Assembly (NCBI GenBank): GCA_021413885.1
Contig: JAIOPM010000033.1
Span: 1-64,000 of the forward strand
Direction of reading: 5' to 3'
DNA: 64,000 bases
From: Planctomycetota bacterium
Lineage (GTDB): Bacteria > Planctomycetota > UBA1135 > GCA-002686595
The position numbers and the translations under genes were made by a program. Shown here in pieces: positions 33,121 through 45,339 of this stretch. How positions within the stretch are numbered: the first letter of the stretch is position 1; every line of letters starts with the position of its first letter. The notes below the pieces were generated by a model. That model searched no databases, had not been told where the DNA came from, and saw only the letters and a list, made by a program, of their open reading frames with translations.

Positions 33121-33145
33121 CGCTTCCCTCGAATGGGGGGAAGCG
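33121..33145 (+). other. Hairpin before secA
   Basis: CGCTTCCC (33121-33128) and GGGAAGCG (33138-33145) form an 8-bp perfect stem with a 9-base loop, followed by gctaaatag, whose taaata at 33147-33152 could be a -10. There is no T-run, so it may separate the response-regulator transcript from secA or act in the secA leader. Confidence 0.35.
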
Positions 33146-33216
33146 GCTAAATAGTCGGCTCGCTGGAACCGGCGCGCCTTCCCGTAGGGCGTCCGAACCG
33201 CATCACGGACACACCT

Positions 33217-36138
<2,922 letters not shown>

Positions 36139-36172
36139 CCTCGCGCCGCGACGCCGACGCCGAAGGACGGCG

Positions 36173-37564
36173 ATGACCGAGCGCGGCGAGGTCGACGAGC
36201 GCGAACGACGCGCGCCGGATTCGGCGCGAGCGCAAGCCGCGCCGATCCACGGCGATCCGCATCGCGGGCTCGCGACGGCGGCGCTGCACGGGCTCTACGA
36301 CCTGCTTTGGTGCCTCGGCATCGTTCTCGGTTCACCGTGGTGGGGGCTGCGCTCGCTCGCCGACGCGCGCTTCCGCGCGATGGTGGCGGAGCGCTTCACG
36401 TGGACGTTGCCGCGCTTCGACGCGACGCGTCCGCGCGTGCTCGTGCACGGCGTTTCGGTCGGCGAAGTGAAAGGCGCGGCGCCGTTGGTGCGCGGACTGC
36501 TCGAGCGCCATCCCGGCCTCGACGTGGTGATCAGCACGACGACCGCGACCGGCCTCGAGGTTGCGCGCAAGACGTATCCGGGTCTGACGGTCGTTCGCTA
36601 TCCGATCGACTTGTCGTTGGTGACGCGGCGCTTCCTGCGCGCGCTCGCGCCGCGAGCGGTGGTGTTGGTCGAGCTCGAGGTCTGGCCGAATTTCCTGCGC
36701 TCGTGCAACCGCGCGCGCGCGCCGGTCGCGGTGGTCAACGGCCGGATCACGCCGCGCAGTTTCGAACGGTATCGCCTCGTGCGCCACACGCTGCCGCAGT
36801 TCGATCGCATCTCGCTCTTCTGCGTGCAGGGCGAGGAGTACGCCGAGCGCTTCCGCGGCCTCGGCGCCGAGCGCTCGCGCGTGATCGTCACCGGCAACAT
36901 GAAGGCCGACGGGCTCAAGGTCGGCGCGGTGAAGCCGAGCGCCGAACTCGTGCGCTTGCTCGCGGGCCGCGCGGGCGCCGGGTTGATCGTCGCGGGTTCG
37001 ACGCACCGGCCCGAGGAGAAGTTGGTCGCGTCCGCGTGGCTCGCCGGCGCGCGCGACGCACGGCTCGTGCTCGTGCCGCGGCATCCGGAGCGCGCGACGG
37101 AAGTTCTCTCCGACCTCGCGACGCTGGGACTGCGCGGCCAATTGTTCACCAAGTTGCGCAGCGGCGCGGAAAGCGCCGATCCGAGCCAACCCGCGATCGT
37201 CGACACGATCGGCGAACTGGAAGCGGTCTACGCGCTCGCGGACCTCGTTTACGTCGGCGGCTCGCTGGTGCCGCACGGCGGACAGAACATGCTCGAGCCC
37301 GCCGCCCAAGGCCGCGCGGTCGTGTATGGGCCGCACGTCCACAACTTCCTGCAGGAGGCGGCGCTGCTGGAGAGCGCCGGCGCGAGCCGCCGTGTCGCCG
37401 ACGGCGCGGAACTCGAGACGGCGTTCCGCGAGCTGCTCGCCGATCCCGCCGCGCGGGCGCGGATGGGGGCCGCGGGCCTGGAGGTCGTCGCCGCGCAGAA
37501 GGGCGCGACCGCGCTGACGCTCGAGGCTTTCGTGTCGCGCTGCCTCGACGTTCGCGCGTCTTGA
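36173..37564 (+). CDS. waaA: 3-deoxy-D-manno-octulosonic acid (Kdo) transferase
   Basis: 463 residues. The N-terminal anchor is ALHGLYDLLWCLGIVLGSPW and the first Rossmann domain has LVHGVSVGEVKGAAPLV, whose Glu is the expected catalytic base, with STTTATGLEVARKTYPG and LVELEVWPNFLRSC. The second domain contains GNMKADGLKVGA, VAGSTHRPEEKLVASAWLAG and VYVGGSLVPHGGQNMLEPAA. It adds Kdo to lipid A or a similar acceptor at the inner membrane. The first 40 residues (to HGDPHRGLAT) are an extra basic extension. Together with the exporter and glycosyltransferase further on it indicates an outer membrane with LPS. Confidence 0.93.
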   Translation: MTERGEVDERERRAPDSARAQAAPIHGDPHRGLATAALHGLYDLLWCLGIVLGSPWWGLRSLADARFRAMVAERFTWTLPRFDATRPRVLVHGVSVGEVKGAAPLVRGLLERHPGLDVVISTTTATGLEVARKTYPGLTVVRYPIDLSLVTRRFLRALAPRAVVLVELEVWPNFLRSCNRARAPVAVVNGRITPRSFERYRLVRHTLPQFDRISLFCVQGEEYAERFRGLGAERSRVIVTGNMKADGLKVGAVKPSAELVRLLAGRAGAGLIVAGSTHRPEEKLVASAWLAGARDARLVLVPRHPERATEVLSDLATLGLRGQLFTKLRSGAESADPSQPAIVDTIGELEAVYALADLVYVGGSLVPHGGQNMLEPAAQGRAVVYGPHVHNFLQEAALLESAGASRRVADGAELETAFRELLADPAARARMGAAGLEVVAAQKGATALTLEAFVSRCLDVRAS

Positions 37565-37575
37565 GCCCGCCCCAC

Positions 37576-37604
37576 TTGGCCGTCCGAGATCGGGCGAGTA
37601 TGCT
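37576..37604 (+). promoter_or_regulatory. Candidate promoter of metK
   Basis: TTGGCC (37576-37581) and TATGCT (37599-37604) are 17 bases apart. The roughly 130-base leader to the metK ATG includes a small hairpin gccgg-gagcct-ccggc followed by ttgacttttc. I looked for a SAM riboswitch fold and did not find one. Confidence 0.45.
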
Positions 37605-37737
37605 TCCCCGTGGCCCCTTCCGTCGAAGGGCCGTAGAACCGCGCCGGGAGCCTCCGGCTTGACTTTTCGGGGGCATCGCGCGGATCGTTTCTTCCACCTC
37701 GATCCAACTCCGCTACGCCGACAGGACCGCAACTCTC

Positions 37738-38910
37738 ATGGCTCGACATCTGTTCACGTCCGAATCCGTTTCCATGGGTCACCCCGACAAGGTGTGCGAC
37801 CAGATCTCGGACGCCGTCCTCGATGCCTGCCTCGCTCAGGATCCGAACTCGCGCGTCGGTTGCGAGACCCTCGCCACGACCGGGCTCGTCGTCGTCGCCG
37901 GCGAGATCACGACCACGGCGAAGGTCGACTACGCGCGGATTGCGCGAGGCGTGCTGCGTCGCATCGGCTACACCGACGAAGCGTGCGGCATCAGCGCCGA
38001 CTCGTGCTGCGTGATGGTCACCGTCGGAACCCAGTCGCCCGACATCTCCCAAGGTGTGACGGAAGGACAGGGGCTCCACGCCGAGCAAGGCGCCGGCGAC
38101 CAAGGGATGATGTTCGGCTTCGCGTGCACCGAGACGCCCGAGCTGATGCCGTTCCCGATCCACTACTCGCACCGTCTCGTCGAGAAGCTCGCCGAGCTGC
38201 GCGAGAAGGGCGTGCTAAAGTGGCTGCGCCCCGACGCGAAGAGTCAAGTCACCGTCGAGTACGAGGACGACCGTCCGGTCCGCGTCAACACGGTCGTGAT
38301 CTCGACCCAGCACGCTCCCGAAGTCGATCACGCGACGATCGTGAAGGAGATCAAGGAGAAGTGCATCAAGGCCGTGATCCCGGCCAAGTACCTCGACGAC
38401 AAGACGATCTACCACATCAACCCGACCGGTCGCTTCGTCGTCGGCGGACCCCACGGCGACTGCGGTCTGACCGGCCGCAAGATCATCGTCGACACGTACG
38501 GCGGCATGGGCCGTCACGGCGGCGGTGCGTTCTCCGGCAAGGATCCGTCGAAGGTCGATCGTTCGGCGGCCTACGCCTCGCGTTGGGTCGCGAAGAACAT
38601 CGTCGGCGCGGGCCTCGCGACGCGCTGCGAAGTCCAAGTCTCCTACGCGATCGGCGTCGCGCGTCCGACCTCGATCCGCGTCGACACGTTCGGCACGGGT
38701 AAGGTCGGTGACGACGTCTTGACCGCCGCGGTCGAGAAGGTCTTCGACCTGCGTCCGGCGGCGATCATCCGCGATCTCAACCTGAAGACGCCGATGTACG
38801 AGAAGACCGCGTACCACGGTCACTTCGGCCGGCCGGAGTTCGCGTGGGAGAAGCTCTCCCGCGTCAAGGAACTGCAGGAGGCCGTCGCGGCCGTCGCTTC
38901 CGCGCGCTGA
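37738..38910 (+). CDS. metK: S-adenosylmethionine synthase
   Basis: 390 residues. [20 protein letters not shown] then [10 protein letters not shown] is the ATP-binding start; [12 protein letters not shown], the methionine-site loop region, and [20 protein letters not shown] then VDRSAAY complete the family signature. It makes SAM from methionine and ATP; users in this window include the methyltransferases and the SAM hydrolase-like protein. A strong hairpin terminator follows the stop, so it is a single-gene unit. Confidence 0.97.
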   Translation: MARHLFTSESVSMGHPDKVCDQISDAVLDACLAQDPNSRVGCETLATTGLVVVAGEITTTAKVDYARIARGVLRRIGYTDEACGISADSCCVMVTVGTQSPDISQGVTEGQGLHAEQGAGDQGMMFGFACTETPELMPFPIHYSHRLVEKLAELREKGVLKWLRPDAKSQVTVEYEDDRPVRVNTVVISTQHAPEVDHATIVKEIKEKCIKAVIPAKYLDDKTIYHINPTGRFVVGGPHGDCGLTGRKIIVDTYGGMGRHGGGAFSGKDPSKVDRSAAYASRWVAKNIVGAGLATRCEVQVSYAIGVARPTSIRVDTFGTGKVGDDVLTAAVEKVFDLRPAAIIRDLNLKTPMYEKTAYHGHFGRPEFAWEKLSRVKELQEAVAAVASAR

Positions 38911-38936
38911 ACGCCCCGAGAATCGCGAGAATCGAA

Positions 38937-38981
38937 CGCGAGCCCGTTCCGGACCCGTCCGGCGCGGGCTCGCGGTGTTTT
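38937..38981 (+). terminator. Rho-independent terminator after metK
   Basis: Arms cgcgagcccg (38937-38946) and cgggctcgcg (38965-38974) pair perfectly over 10 bp. A nested stem ccgga/tccgg (38949-38953 with 38958-38962) lies inside, and GTGTTTT follows. It is placed 27 bases after the metK stop. Confidence 0.8.
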
Positions 38982-39084
38982 CCGCGCGGCCGTGTGCGTG
39001 ACTGACCCCGAGCGATGGGTTAGAACCGCCGACCCTTGGCGCCCGAAGGCCGCATCGAGCCAACGCGCCGGGCCCATCACGACT

Positions 39085-39729
39085 ATGTTGCGAATCGCAC
39101 GCTCGTCCGCTCGCGCGGGCTTCACCCTGATCGAGCTTCTCGCCGTGATCCTGATCATCGGGATCCTTGCGTTCTTCCTGGTGCCGAAGATTCCCGAGGC
39201 GATCGACGCCGCGCGCGTCACCGCGTGCAAGGCGAACATGCAGGAGATCAACAAGGGTTTCCTCATGTACAAGACGAAGTTCGATCGCGCGCCGCGCGGC
39301 ACGGGCGTCAAGTTCTTCGCCGAGCTGATCGCGAGCGGCACGTGGGACAACGACAAGTCGAGCGCGAAGCGCCTGATCTGCCCCGCGGTCGACATCGGCT
39401 TCCTCACGGGCATCGCCGACAAGCCCGAAGAGGAGTGGTTCAAGGACCTTTCGATCGTCGACGGCTCGTGCTCGTCCTACGCCGGCCGCGACTGCGAGCA
39501 CTACCCGTTCAAGACGTTCCCCGCACCCGGCAGCGAGGCGCTGATCGCCGACGACAACCAGGGCGAGTCGCCGAACCACCGCACGGCGACGGTCGTGCTC
39601 TACGGCCGCGGCGTCGACACGCTCGAGAAGAAAGACGCGCTCGCCGCCGGCCTGATCACCGAGGACGAGTGGATCCAGGTCGGACCCAACTCGCCGTACA
39701 AGGACCTGCAGAAGCTGAGCCTCGATTGA
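39085..39729 (+). CDS. Type IV pilin/type II secretion prepilin-like protein
   Basis: 214 residues from ATG 39085: MLRIARSSARAGFTLIELLA then VILIIGILAFFLVPKIPEAI. G-F-T-L-I-E is the prepilin peptidase site with the invariant Glu at +5, followed by the hydrophobic assembly helix. The mature part resembles a GspG-type pseudopilin only in outline; DGSCSSYAGRDCEHYPF is a Cys-rich loop and ALIADDNQGESPNHRTATVV resembles the DUF1559-type C-terminal motif seen in planctomycete prepilin-like proteins. No prepilin peptidase or assembly ATPase is nearby. It is an orphan unit after the metK terminator. Confidence 0.85.
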   Translation: MLRIARSSARAGFTLIELLAVILIIGILAFFLVPKIPEAIDAARVTACKANMQEINKGFLMYKTKFDRAPRGTGVKFFAELIASGTWDNDKSSAKRLICPAVDIGFLTGIADKPEEEWFKDLSIVDGSCSSYAGRDCEHYPFKTFPAPGSEALIADDNQGESPNHRTATVVLYGRGVDTLEKKDALAAGLITEDEWIQVGPNSPYKDLQKLSLD

Positions 39730-39814
39730 GCCGTCCGGCCGCCCGATTGAGGTTCGGCGCGGCTCGCGTCCGATAGGGGCTCCGCTCCGTCCAGAACGGC
39801 GCAACCTCCGCACC

Positions 39815-40726
39815 ATGCGTCTCCCGGCTCTGCTGCGCGCGCTGCGTCCGCACCAGTGGGTGAATAACATCTTCGTCCTCGCGGCGATCGCGTTCTCTCG
39901 CGCGGACGTCTCGGCCATCCATCCGTCCGACGGACACGATCTGCGCCAGGCTCTGTTGGCGTTCGCCGCGTTCTGCCTCGGTGCGAGCGCGATCTACCTC
40001 GTCAACGACGTCCTCGACGTCGAATCCGACCGCGCGCACCCGGAGAAGAAGAAGCGACCGATCGCGTCCGGCGAAGTGTCGGTGCCGACGGCGATCGGGC
40101 TCTCGATCGCGTGCGCGGCGTCGTCGCTCGCGCTCGGTTGGTTCGCCGGCGGCGGGACGTGGGCGGTGCTCGGCATCGTCGCGGTCTACATCGCAATGAA
40201 CTTCGCGTACAGCGCGTGGCTCAAGCACGTCGTCCTGATCGACGCGTTCTGCATCGCGATCGGGTTCATCCTGCGCGTCAAGGGCGGCGCGCGCGCGGCG
40301 GAGACGTACGTGTCCCACTGGCTGATGCTGTGCACATTCTTCCTCGCGCTGTTCCTCGCGCTGTGCAAGCGCCGCGCGGAGATCGACTTGCTCGGCGAGC
40401 ACCGCGGCGAGCACCGTGCGAACTTGCGCGAGTACACCGTCGGCTTCCTCGACCAGATGGTCACCGTCCTCGCCGCGACGACGATCGTCTGCTACACGAT
40501 GTACACGGTCTCCGACGACACGGCCAAGAAGTTCGGGGAGTCGAACCTGCTGATCTACAGCGTCCCCTTCGTCGTGTTCGGCCTCGCGCGCTACATGCTG
40601 CTGGTCGAGACGCGGCGCGGCGGCGGGAGTCCGACGAAAGTGCTGCTCGGCGGCGACGTGTTGTTCGTGCTCAACGCGCTCGCTTGGGCGGGCGTCGTCG
40701 GTTTCTCGCTCTACTTCGCTCGCTGA
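39815..40726 (+). CDS. UbiA-type prenyltransferase, decaprenyl-phosphate phosphoribosyltransferase-like
   Basis: 303 residues with eight or nine membrane helices. The first Asp-rich motif is NDVLDVESDRAHPEKKKRPI, continuing ASGEV; the second region is DAFCIAIGFILRVKGGA. The tail MYTVSDDTAKKFGESNLLIY with LARYMLLVE and GGSPTKVLLGGDVLF is characteristic of the decaprenyl-phosphate phosphoribosyltransferase branch. It would attach phosphoribose to a polyprenyl phosphate, feeding arabinose or ribose-like sugars into surface glycans. A partner epimerase is not in the window. Its 3' end overlaps the convergent HEAT-repeat gene by 16 bases. Confidence 0.87.
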   Translation: MRLPALLRALRPHQWVNNIFVLAAIAFSRADVSAIHPSDGHDLRQALLAFAAFCLGASAIYLVNDVLDVESDRAHPEKKKRPIASGEVSVPTAIGLSIACAASSLALGWFAGGGTWAVLGIVAVYIAMNFAYSAWLKHVVLIDAFCIAIGFILRVKGGARAAETYVSHWLMLCTFFLALFLALCKRRAEIDLLGEHRGEHRANLREYTVGFLDQMVTVLAATTIVCYTMYTVSDDTAKKFGESNLLIYSVPFVVFGLARYMLLVETRRGGGSPTKVLLGGDVLFVLNALAWAGVVGFSLYFAR

Positions 40727-42165
40727 GCGAGCTCGCGGACCAGCGCGCCGCGCGCCGCCGCGCGTTTCGGATCGGTCGCGGTCTCGGCCCAACGCTTGGA
40801 GAACTCCGCCGCCGATTCGCCGGCGCGCGCGAGCCAACGCTCGAGCGCCGCTTCGACCGCTTGCGTGTCCGCGCCATCGGCGCGGAGCGCGTCGCCCAGG
40901 ATCGCGAGCTCCGCCGCGGCATCCGCGAAGCCGCGCGTCGAGAGCAGCGCACTCGCGGCGGCGATCCGCAGGTCGAGCGGCGTCTCGGGCGCGAGCAACG
41001 GTTGCAGCGTCGCTTCGACGCCGTCGGCGCCGAGCTCCGCCAAGGCGCGCGCCGTCGCGACGCGCAGCTCGAACGGCCGCGCCGCGTCGAGCGCGCGAGC
41101 CAGCGCCGCCCGCGCGCGCACGTCGCCGACGCGGGCGAGCGAACGCGCGGCTTGCGGCGCGAGCTCGCGCTCGTCGAGCGCGGCGATCAACGCATCGGTC
41201 GCGGCGGATGCGCGCCGGCCCATGCGCTCGAGCACCTGCGCCGAGTGGACGCGGATGTAGCGGTTGTCGTCGTGCAGCGCGAGCGCGAGCGCCTCGACCG
41301 CCGTCGCGCCGGACTGCAGGAGCACGAAACGCGAGTCGTCGACGCCGCGCAGCTGCCACTCGGCGAGCCCCGCGATCCGCTTCCACGTCGCGAGCTTCGC
41401 GCGGGTGCTCAGCGGCGGCCCGTCGTCGCTCGCGACGAAATCGCCGCGTTCGTACGCGGCGATCAACGCGGCGCCGTCCGCGAGCCCGCGCTTCTCCGCA
41501 AACGTCTGCAACCAGCCGACCGCTTCGGCCGCGCGCTCGGGTTGATCGCCGCGCGCGATCACGTCGAGCCCGACGACGCCGGCGAGCGAGCCCGTCGCTT
41601 CGAGCGTGCGCGCGATCCAGATCACGGTCTCGTAGTCGACTTCGTACTTGAGGTCGAGCAGCAGCCGATCGCGCGCCCAATCCGCCTTGGCGAGCGGCAA
41701 CCGCCACGCGCAGTGCGCGCGCATCCACGGCTCGGGATCGACTTCGCGGCGCGCGCGTTCGAGGCGCTCGAGCAACACGTCGACCGCCGCCGGCGTCGCG
41801 AGCACGCCGAGCACTTCGACCGCGACCGCGCGTTGGCTCGGGTCGTCGTCGGTCGCGACCAGCTCTTCGCGCAGCGCCGGAACCGCGCGGTCGCCGAGGC
41901 GCACGAGGTCGTCGATCGCCGCGAGCCGCAACTTGCCCTCCGAGCCCGCGACCGCGCCGAGCAGATCGCTCACCTCGGACAACGGCAGCGCCGGTTCCTT
42001 CGACGCGTCGGGCTTCGCCTCGCGCGCGAGTTCCGCCTCGAGCGCCGCGCCGAGGGTCGCGATTTGGGGCGCGACGACGGGCTTCAGCTCGTACGGCACG
42101 ACCGCCGGTTGCTCCGGACCGCCGCACGACGCGATGCAGAGGAGGAAGGCGAAGCGCCGGATCAC
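40711..42165 (-). CDS. HEAT-repeat lipoprotein
   Basis: 484 residues from GTG 42165, which overlaps the cytochrome stop (GTGA). Signal (V)IRRFAFLLCIASC ends in a lipobox, so a lipoprotein is likely. The body is made of alpha-helical HEAT-like repeats: LRLAAIDDLVRLGDRAVPAL, RAVAVEVLGVLATPAAVDVL, YIRVHSAQVLERMGRRASAA and RVATARALAELGADGVEATL. Such scaffolds usually mediate protein contacts; here it is the last gene of the transporter-cytochrome operon and may hold the cytochrome or binding protein at the membrane. The frame runs on upstream of 42165 but as shadow of the cytochrome. Confidence 0.8.
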   Translation of the reverse strand: MIRRFAFLLCIASCGGPEQPAVVPYELKPVVAPQIATLGAALEAELAREAKPDASKEPALPLSEVSDLLGAVAGSEGKLRLAAIDDLVRLGDRAVPALREELVATDDDPSQRAVAVEVLGVLATPAAVDVLLERLERARREVDPEPWMRAHCAWRLPLAKADWARDRLLLDLKYEVDYETVIWIARTLEATGSLAGVVGLDVIARGDQPERAAEAVGWLQTFAEKRGLADGAALIAAYERGDFVASDDGPPLSTRAKLATWKRIAGLAEWQLRGVDDSRFVLLQSGATAVEALALALHDDNRYIRVHSAQVLERMGRRASAATDALIAALDERELAPQAARSLARVGDVRARAALARALDAARPFELRVATARALAELGADGVEATLQPLLAPETPLDLRIAAASALLSTRGFADAAAELAILGDALRADGADTQAVEAALERWLARAGESAAEFSKRWAETATDPKRAAARGALVRELAQRAK

Positions 42166-43142
42166 GGCGCGAGCTCCGCGCGGTGGACGAGGAACGCCTC
42201 GTGCTCCGGATCCGGATGCGGCGGATCCTTCCAGTACGGCGAGAGCTTGTAGAAGAGCGCGACTTCGATGTCGCCGGCCGCCGCGGGATCGTCGATCGTC
42301 TGCTTTAGCGTCGCGCCCGACGCGAGCTCGGTGTTCGGCAGATCGACCTCGAAGCGATACGGATTGCGGAAGCGGTAGAGGTGCCGCCACGTCTCCTCGC
42401 CCTTCGGCCGCCAGAAGAGATCGGACGCGCGCGAGCGTTCGTCGGTCGGATAGTTGTGGCCGGCGCCGACGTTCTCGACCTCGACCGTCGCCTTGCCGTC
42501 GACGCGCGTCGCGCGCAGGACGACGGCGCGGCGCACGAGCTCCATGTCGTGCCCGCCGTGCATCGTGTGGTCGCGGCCCTTCGACGGATCGCCGCCGCGG
42601 TAGGGCATGTGACAAGCGAGGCAATCCTGATAGCCCGGCCCCGGCGTCGCATACTTCGACGCGCGCCACTGATCGACGGTGTTGTGTTGGTTGTGGCAGG
42701 GCGCGCAGAGCTCGACGTTCGCGAGGTCGCGCGTCGCGACCGGACGACAAGCGGCCGCCGGCGCGTCGATGGTGCCGGCGATCCGATCGTCGGGCAGCAG
42801 GTGGCACGCGATGCAGTCGACGCCCTCGGCGCGACGCGTTTCGCGTGGGAGCACGCGTTTGCCGACGCCGGTCTCGAAGACGGGGCGCGGCGCGTGGCAG
42901 TCGATGCAGTCGGTGTTCGCGAAATCGTTCGAGAGCGTGCGCACCTCGGGATCGATCCACGCCTGGGCGTGCCACGAGGTCTGCCATTCGGCGAAGACGG
43001 TCTGGTGGCAGCTCTCGCACTCGCGCGACGACGTGAAGGCGCGCGGCGGCGCGGGCGGAGGCGGCGGACGGAACACGGCGAGCAGCAGCCACGCCCCGAG
43101 CGCGGCGAGCACCGACGCACCGACGATGCGGATCGGTTTCAT
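42162..43142 (-). CDS. Five-haem c-type cytochrome
   Basis: 326 residues from ATG 43142. An N-terminal anchor or signal (IVGASVLAALGAWLLLAVF) is followed by five CxxCH motifs: CESCH (about 42-46), CIDCH (79-83), CIACH (110-114), CAPCH (146-150) and CLACH (174-178). Extra histidines (WHAQAW, HTMHGGHDM, AGHNYPT) could be distal ligands. The latter half, with NVGAGHNYPTDERSRASDLF, is a beta-rich domain common in cytochrome c554-like multihaem proteins. It should be periplasmic and membrane-tethered. It is overlapped by ATGA/GTGA junctions on both sides, so it is made together with the ABC transporter. Confidence 0.9.
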   Translation of the reverse strand: MKPIRIVGASVLAALGAWLLLAVFRPPPPPAPPRAFTSSRECESCHQTVFAEWQTSWHAQAWIDPEVRTLSNDFANTDCIDCHAPRPVFETGVGKRVLPRETRRAEGVDCIACHLLPDDRIAGTIDAPAAACRPVATRDLANVELCAPCHNQHNTVDQWRASKYATPGPGYQDCLACHMPYRGGDPSKGRDHTMHGGHDMELVRRAVVLRATRVDGKATVEVENVGAGHNYPTDERSRASDLFWRPKGEETWRHLYRFRNPYRFEVDLPNTELASGATLKQTIDDPAAAGDIEVALFYKLSPYWKDPPHPDPEHEAFLVHRAELAP

Positions 43143-43816
43143 GCCTTTGCCTCGACGAATTGCCCGCGCTCCAAGCGCACGCGCCGCGTCGCAAGGGAGG
43201 CGGACTCGTCGGGATCGTGGGTGACGTGCACGGTGGTGAGTTCCAAGCGTTGTTCTAGCTCGCGAAGCCGCTCGAGCAACGCACCGCGCAGTTCCGCGTC
43301 GAGCGGCCCGAGCGGTTCGTCGAGCAACAGGATGCGCGGAGCCGGGGCGAGCGCGCGGGCGAGCGCCAGGCGCTGGGCCTCGCCGCCGGAGAGCGTCGCG
43401 GGCAGGCGGCCTTCGAAGCCGGTCAGTTCGACGCATTCGAGCAGCTCGCGCACGCGCGCGTCGACGGCCGCGCGCTCGCGGGCCGCGCCGCTCTGCTTCA
43501 GCGTGAACTCGAGCGTCTTCGCGACGGTCAGGTGCGGCCACAGCGCCGCGCCTTGGAAGAGGAAACCGATGCGGCGGCGCGCGGGCGCGATCGCGAGCTT
43601 CGAGCCGTCGGTCGCGAGCTCGCCGTCGAGCTCGACGCGGCCCGCGGAGAGTTGCGCGAGCCCCGCGATGACGCGCAGCAGCGTCGTCTTGCCGCTGCCC
43701 GACGGACCGGTGACGAGAACGTGTTCGCCGGGCTCGACGACGAAATCGACGGGGCCGAGCAGGCGCTTCTTCTCGCGCTCGACGGTCGCGCCTCGCAAGG
43801 AGATGCGAGCGGTCAC
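43139..43816 (-). CDS. ABC transporter ATP-binding protein
   Basis: 225 residues from GTG 43816. Walker A is GPSGSGKTT (37-45), the Q-loop is FLFQGAALWPHLTV, the signature is LSGGEAQRLALARALAPAPR, Walker B is ILLLDEPLGPLD and the switch His is in VHVTHDPDE. The type is the Fe3+/thiamine/polyamine (CysA/FbpC) import class, but without the long C-terminal regulatory TOBE domain, so it is near the minimum length. It energises the permease encoded immediately upstream. Confidence 0.92.
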   Translation of the reverse strand: MTARISLRGATVEREKKRLLGPVDFVVEPGEHVLVTGPSGSGKTTLLRVIAGLAQLSAGRVELDGELATDGSKLAIAPARRRIGFLFQGAALWPHLTVAKTLEFTLKQSGAARERAAVDARVRELLECVELTGFEGRLPATLSGGEAQRLALARALAPAPRILLLDEPLGPLDAELRGALLERLRELEQRLELTTVHVTHDPDESASLATRRVRLERGQFVEAKA

Positions 43817-45339
43817 GGCAACACCTCCAAGCGACGGCCGCCGAATGCGGTCCACAGGATTCCGGGCAACAGGATCAAGCACACGACGAGCAACGCCAAC
43901 GCCGCGACGAAGTCGTCGCGACCGAAGTGGACTTGTTGGTACACGCGGAAGATCGCGGTCTGGTTGGCGGTCGGCACCAGGATCGCGGCGTCGAGCTCGC
44001 GCATCGAGAGCACGAACACCAACACGAAGCCGCCGATCAGCGCGGAGCGCAACGCGGGCGCGACGATCGACGCGAGGCGTCGCGCGGGGCGCGCGCCGGC
44101 GAGCTCGGCCGCTTCCTCGAGCGTGCGGTCGAGGTTCTTCGCCGCGCCCGACACCGCGAGGATCGCGAAGCACGCGAAGCGTCCGGCGAAGAGCATCACG
44201 ACGAGCCCCGGTCCGTCGTAGAACGACGCGCACCACTCGCGGTTCCACAGCACGATCTCGCCGATGCCGAACAGGATCGCCGGCACCGCGAGCGGCAGGA
44301 TCACGAACGGTTCGAGCCAGCGTGCTCTGGCGAGCGCGTGCCCCGCGACCAACGCGACCGGCACGACGGCGGCCGCGGCGCCGAGCGACCACAGGAAGCT
44401 CTGCTGCAGGTTGACGCGCGACAGTTCCAGCGCGCGGCCGAACGCGCCGGACATGCGCGCGAGGCCGAAGCCGCTCGCTCCGCCGCCCGACTCCCACAAC
44501 AAACGTCCGACCGGCAGGAACACCGACACGAAGAGCACCGCGAACACGAACAGCAACGCGGGCCAACGCCACGACCCGAGCGCGATCCGCGCGCCGGTGC
44601 GGAAGCCGCTCTGCAGCGTCGTCGCCGCGTGCGCGCGGTTGAGGCGCAGTGCGGGAATCAGTACAGCGAGTGAGAGCGCGACCAACGGCAAGCTCTTCGC
44701 GACCGCGAGCCCCGGCCGCGAATCGACGCGCCACGACGCGAAGATCTCGGCCGCGTACACGTTGAACTTCGGCCCGACGAACGCGACGTAGTCAGGCACC
44801 GCGAAGTCGTGGATCGCGAACACGAACGCGAAGCACGCGCCGCACAACGCCGCCGGGAACACCAGGCGCAGATCGACGATCAACGCCGCGCGCGGACCGC
44901 CGACCAGCAACGCGGCTTCCTCGAGCCGGCCGTCGATGCGCTCCGCCGCGCGCGCGGTGAAGACCGCGACGATCGGGAACGTGCCGATCGCGAGGATCAG
45001 GATCGAGGCACCGGCGCCGCGCAGGTCGCTGATCGCGGTGTAGACCATCGCGTAGAGCATCGGCGGCAAGCAGAGCGGCACGATGCCGAGCATGCGCGCC
45101 GCGCGCGCGAGCGGTACGTCGGAGCGCGCGACCAGGAGTCCGAACGGCAAGCCGACGACCAGCGCGATCGCCGCGGTCGCGGTGCCGAGCAACAACGTGC
45201 TGCCGAGCAACTGCCAGTGCGACGCGTGCACGAGCGTCGCGAGATCGGAGCTCTCCACGCGCGGCAACATCGCCGCGATCGGCGCGAGCGCCGCCAACGC
45301 GAACAGGAAAAAGGCCGCGATGACGAGGGGGCGGCTCAA
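43813..45339 (-). CDS. ABC transporter permease, double-length (FbpB/ThiP type)
   Basis: 508 residues with about 12 membrane helices in two homologous halves. Each half carries an EAA-type coupling loop: RIDGRLEEAALLVGGPRAAL in the first and LDRTLEEAAELAGARPARRL in the second. Fused permeases of this form serve Fe(III), thiamine or related binding-protein importers. The start ATG 45339 overlaps the binding-protein stop (ATGA) and the stop overlaps the ATPase start (GTGA). Confidence 0.92.
   Translation of the reverse strand: MSRPLVIAAFFLFALAALAPIAAMLPRVESSDLATLVHASHWQLLGSTLLLGTATAAIALVVGLPFGLLVARSDVPLARAARMLGIVPLCLPPMLYAMVYTAISDLRGAGASILILAIGTFPIVAVFTARAAERIDGRLEEAALLVGGPRAALIVDLRLVFPAALCGACFAFVFAIHDFAVPDYVAFVGPKFNVYAAEIFASWRVDSRPGLAVAKSLPLVALSLAVLIPALRLNRAHAATTLQSGFRTGARIALGSWRWPALLFVFAVLFVSVFLPVGRLLWESGGGASGFGLARMSGAFGRALELSRVNLQQSFLWSLGAAAAVVPVALVAGHALARARWLEPFVILPLAVPAILFGIGEIVLWNREWCASFYDGPGLVVMLFAGRFACFAILAVSGAAKNLDRTLEEAAELAGARPARRLASIVAPALRSALIGGFVLVFVLSMRELDAAILVPTANQTAIFRVYQQVHFGRDDFVAALALLVVCLILLPGILWTAFGGRRLEVLP

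Noticed and set aside
37605-37737. Possible SAM riboswitch in the metK leader
   Set aside because: Only short hairpins are present; none of the conserved cores of SAM riboswitch classes could be recognised.
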